From Epiperipatus broadwayi (Eukaryota; Onychophora; Udeonychophora; Euonychophora; Peripatidae): a DNA stretch of 64,000 nt. Below the pieces are notes generated by a model, which saw only the letters and a list, made by a program, of their open reading frames with translations, did not search any database and was not told the DNA's origin. The stretch lies in contig JAQFVV010006216.1 in the NCBI GenBank assembly GCA_028023455.1, positions 3,178,877 through 3,242,876 of the forward strand, given 5' to 3'. Both the position numbers and the translations under genes were made by a program. Positions 60,901 to 64,000 of this stretch are shown here, in pieces (within the stretch, counting starts at the first letter, position 1; each line of letters begins with the position of its first letter).

Positions 60901-60934
60901 TATCGATCCTTCCATAAAGATTTGTACTGTGATG

Positions 60935-61020
60935 GTCTAAATCACATATGGGTAACCTCCGGCCCTCGGGCCAGATCTGGCCCTTTATGACTTTTAATCC
61001 GGCCCGCCACTAATCTATTT
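60935..61020 (+). mobile_element. Possible hAT-derived fragment
   Basis: GGTAACCTCCGGCCCTCGGG, then CCAGATCTGGCCC and ATCCGGCCCGCCA, is a GC-rich palindromic block typical of hAT-type element ends in animal genomes. No opposite end or target duplication was found, so only one terminus may remain. Confidence 0.4.
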
Positions 61021-61986
61021 CAGCTATGTTTGATTCCGACTGTCAAATTTTTTAATAGAGTCTAGCGAGAGTTACGTTTGATTTTTACTTTTTGTGCAAT
61101 TAAATAATTATGTTGTTTAATAAATTTATATTTTATATCTTTATTTAAGTCTTTTAATGATTAAAATTTAAAAACTAAAATTATTAATATTTTAAAATAA
61201 TGAAAATAAATGTGAAAACGAAGTTCTTGGCAATAGCAAAAAGCACGTCTTAATTAGCTGCATGGAACATATTGAAAAGATTAGAATAGAGCTGGTATTT
61301 TTCTGCCAGCTCATACTCATAGGTATATATGCACATATATTATTAAAATTGCGTATATATTATTTTATAATAAAACTATACTAAAAATAAATAATAAAAC
61401 TTCTTTTTTTTTTAAAGGGAATTTTAAAAGTTTTGAAATCAATTAAATCGAGATTAAAAAAGAAGGGGAAAAACAAAACAAGATCTTGCAGGGTTTTTTA
61501 TATATATATTGTAACGAGCACAGACGTTCGTTACATTGTTTTTTTTTATATATATTATTAAACAAGTTAAAATAAAAAGTTCGCATTTAAAAACTTTCTT
61601 TAAAAATTAAAAATTGAAATTAAAATATCGTCTTAAACTCTTATATATTAAGTCGCACAGATAATAAAAAATTATTAAAATAAAACTTTATTAAAGAAAA
61701 AGTATTTTAAAACTAAATTTTAAAAAGATTTGGAGATGAAATTATATCTTTAAATTTATTTTTAAATATATTTTTGATTTGGAAAACAGGGTAATTAATT
61801 AGAAATGGAAATGATTGTTAATTAGTTAAATTAAAACCAGCCTTGAGCATTTAAATGTAAAAACACCGGTCAGATAAGAAACAATAGAAACTGTTAGCAA
61901 ATAAGAAGAAATCCCTATGGAATCGGACCGCAGCGAAAGGACCATCGCATCGGTGACGTAATGTAAATTCAATCCTTGACATTTAA

Positions 61987-61996
61987 TATAAAAAGG
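61987..61996 (+). promoter_or_regulatory. TATA box in LTR copy C
   Basis: TATAAAAAGG is identical to the box in copy A and lies about 80 bp upstream of the hairpin. Confidence 0.65.
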
Positions 61997-62077
61997 ACAG
62001 GTTTTGGAAAGCTTAGTGATTAGTGACTGGAAATTGATTGATTATTGACGATGTAACAGCTAGGTGTTAGCGCTTGG

Positions 62078-62108
62078 GGGATTGAAAAAGACGCACAGCT
62101 TCAATCCC
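62078..62108 (+). other. Conserved LTR hairpin, copy C
   Basis: A 9-bp stem, GGGATTGAA with TTCAATCCC, has a loop AAAGACGCACAGC that contains AGACGCAC, as in copies A and B. Confidence 0.85.
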
Positions 62109-63283
62109 TTCAGTTCTGCTAAGAAAGAGAAAAAAATGGGCCATCGTTTATACAATGAGGACCAACTACACGAAAAACAAAATCTCCAAAGGATAAATAA
62201 ATAAATCAACCGGATACTAATCTTCGGACGACGTGGGAATTCACGTTTAAACGGCCAGGAATATAATAGGATGAACTATTTCAATAACCGTAAGAACTTT
62301 AAAATTTATGAACAGTAAATTAAAAACTTTTCATATTTAAAATGATTTTAATATTATTCTATCTGACCAACATTATTTTATTAATTAGTTATAATTTTAT
62401 TTAATGTATTTAATTTGTAAAATCATTTCCATTTATTTATTTATTTATTTAATTTTGTTCTTTAAGTTTTATTATGATTTCTGTTTTCCGTTAAATAAAT
62501 TATAAAAAAAATGTTAAACTTAAGTCGGGCGTGAATGGCTGTATCGATTTGTAAAGATATATTAAGGGAGGGTAATCTTGGGTTGTTCATTTCGTAGTTG
62601 AATTGGTTCAATGGATTGGATATATTTATGTAATTAGTAGGTGTAATATGAGATCCGCCACGGGCAGGATTATAGATATACGCCACACACCCTCTGTTTG
62701 CCTATGGATGGGTTTGTAAGTCGGCAGAAGACCGCAGCCCATTCCTATGGAGTTTTTAGTTTATTGAGCTACTTGCCCACAGATGTCATATTCCTGTGGG
62801 TGGAGAGTCAATGTCGTTTTCTTTCTTCATATTGTTCAGATGTACATTCCTGACAATATAATTGTGTCGTCGTATCATGCTACATTGAATACATGAATGT
62901 ATCAGATGGATTGGCGCCGGTTGATTGCGAAATGTGTTGCCTAGGGTTAAATAGGGATAGAATATTTTATTTTCAAATGCAAATCTATATAGTATATTCA
63001 GGCTCGATCCTATAAAACTATTAAACTTAGGTTGTTTATAGACGCTTGCATGGATTGTTTATCGGTTAACTATGTTTTGCGTTTTCATATTTGATCAAAA
63101 TATATAGACATTCGATAAATAATGATACCTTACGGTGAGTATCTAAAAATGTATTTATTCGGATGTCTTTTAAGTTATTGGTGACGATGCAAGTATCTTA
63201 CGATGAATACTAGAGGGTTTCTTATAATTCCCTATGCAATTGTCAGTAATCAATAATTTTGTATTTTGATCGTTTATGTTTAC

Positions 63284-64000
63284 TTTGAAATGTTTTTGAC
63301 CGTTGAAGTCTATGTAACCGATCTATAGCAACTTATTATAACAAGCTTTTATAATCCCATCTGTGCGAACTTGATTAAAAAATGTAAATTTATAATATAA
63401 TAGTAACTCAATGTAAATTAAAGTAAAATCAAAGTTAAAAATAATGTTAAATGTTTAAATGTAAATCACTAAAATAATTTTAAACCTTATATATATGTGC
63501 ATAAATAAATCTGTTTGTATGATAATTACTGGAAGTGGCTTACTTTATTCTTTTATATACTAGTAAATGATATTATTAAATCTCTGCTATTCCACTGAGC
63601 TAGTGACAATGGGCTAACGATCTAAATATGTAAATAAAGTGGAATCCTAACAGCGCGTATCTGCCTACTCTATAAATTTTTCTAGGCTTAAATGCCTAGA
63701 TGGCGCCCTTTGGTAGTGCGGTGCGGTGCGATGCGATCTACCACTTCGTTTGGATCGTTATAATTGGCGCCCAACGTCTTTCTTGGTCCGTAGTGCCCAA
63801 TGATTTGATGAATGTGCCTAAGTAAGAATGGTCTCAGCCTATCTGGGACCATAGTTTTCCATGGTGCAGTATAGTCCCCAGTTTTGGTTTGAAATGTTTT
63901 TGACCGTTGAAGTCTATGTAACCGATCTATAGCAACTTATTATAACAAGCTTTTATAATCCCATCTGTGCGAACTTGATTAAAAAATGTAAATTTATAAT
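63284..64000 (+). repeat. Direct duplication with 604-bp offset
   Basis: The segment from TTTGAAATGTTTTTGACCGT at 63284 recurs identically from 63888 to the window end, at least 113 bp. One copy lies inside LTR copy C and the other about 105 bp beyond the primer-binding site, so the LTR end and primer site appear to be inside a tandemly repeated unit. Confidence 0.85.
63765..63782 (+). promoter_or_regulatory. Primer-binding site, lysine tRNA type
   Basis: TGGCGCCCAACGTCTTTC follows the LTR end. TGGCGCCCAACGT is the start of the known tRNA-Lys(1,2) primer site used by several retroelements. The last bases diverge. Confidence 0.75.

Larger units (their letters stand above)
61510..63762 (+). 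repeat. LTR family T, copy C (plus strand)
   Basis: It starts TGTAACGAGCACAGACG at 61510, like copy B, and ends TCGTTATAA just before a primer-binding site. The order TATA box (61987-61996), hairpin (62078-62108), GACGTGGGAATT block, GAGCTAGTGACAATGGGCTA, TATCTGCCTACTCTATAAAT follows copy B. At about 2.25 kb it is roughly twice the length of copy B, so about 1.15 kb has probably been inserted between 62.3 and 63.6 kb. The interior of the retrotransposon would lie beyond the window. Confidence 0.7.

Noticed and set aside
62462-62686. Minus-strand frame starting MAYIYNPARGGSH as a gene
   Set aside because: It lies inside LTR copy C, probably in an inserted segment; no motif is recognisable, and LTRs are normally noncoding.
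1-64000. CRISPR array, prophage, toxin-antitoxin or biosynthetic cluster
   Set aside because: The window is intron-rich animal DNA; no evenly spaced short repeats or bacterial gene organisation is present.

Overview
The window is AT-rich animal nuclear DNA. It has spliced exons with GT-AG introns, many dead or non-autonomous transposable elements, homopolymer runs and no bacterial-style operons. An invertebrate, probably an arthropod, seems most likely, but the sequence does not fix the species. No RNA virus, CRISPR array, rRNA or bacterial gene was seen.

The only host gene I can name is the 5'-3' exoribonuclease XRN1 (pacman). Six plus-strand exons (2512-2586, 14241-14328, 37118-37231, 55359-55454, 55542-55718, 57639-57721) join in frame and cover the central part of the protein after the nuclease core. 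Both ends of the gene lie outside the window. The introns between them are about 11.7, 22.8, 18.1, 0.09 and 1.9 kb, so nearly everything else here is intronic.

The introns are filled with mobile DNA. Intron 1 holds a broken RTE-type LINE (5.7-8.6 kb, minus strand), a 430-bp repeat in tandem and inverted copies (9.3-11.7 kb) and a 3' fragment of a second LINE family (12.6-13.1 kb). Intron 2 holds a possible Merlin-like relic, a second copy of that LINE tail, a 1.8-kb terminal-inverted-repeat element with a tRNA-like sequence and internal tandem repeats (20.78-22.57 kb), a poly-C tract, a complete but internally deleted gypsy-type LTR retrotransposon with a 5-bp target duplication (28.46-32.39 kb), and a gag pseudogene with a probable LTR and primer-binding site (32.7-35.6 kb). 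Intron 3 holds another LINE tail, a second gag relic, a head-to-head pair of LTRs (47-49 kb) and a non-autonomous hAT element with an 8-bp target duplication (53.24-54.72 kb). Downstream of the last exon are a 351-bp MITE with 47-bp inverted repeats, a decayed LINE reverse transcriptase, a hAT-like fragment and another LTR of the 47-49 kb family ending in a lysine-type primer-binding site.

Three short minus-strand open segments inside intron 2 (26743-26927, 20095-20211, 17635-17853) look like coding exons and may belong to genes nested antisense to XRN1. I cannot name them. The most unusual non-coding signal is a hairpin carrying the loop motif AGACGCAC, kept in all three LTR copies just downstream of their TATA boxes.
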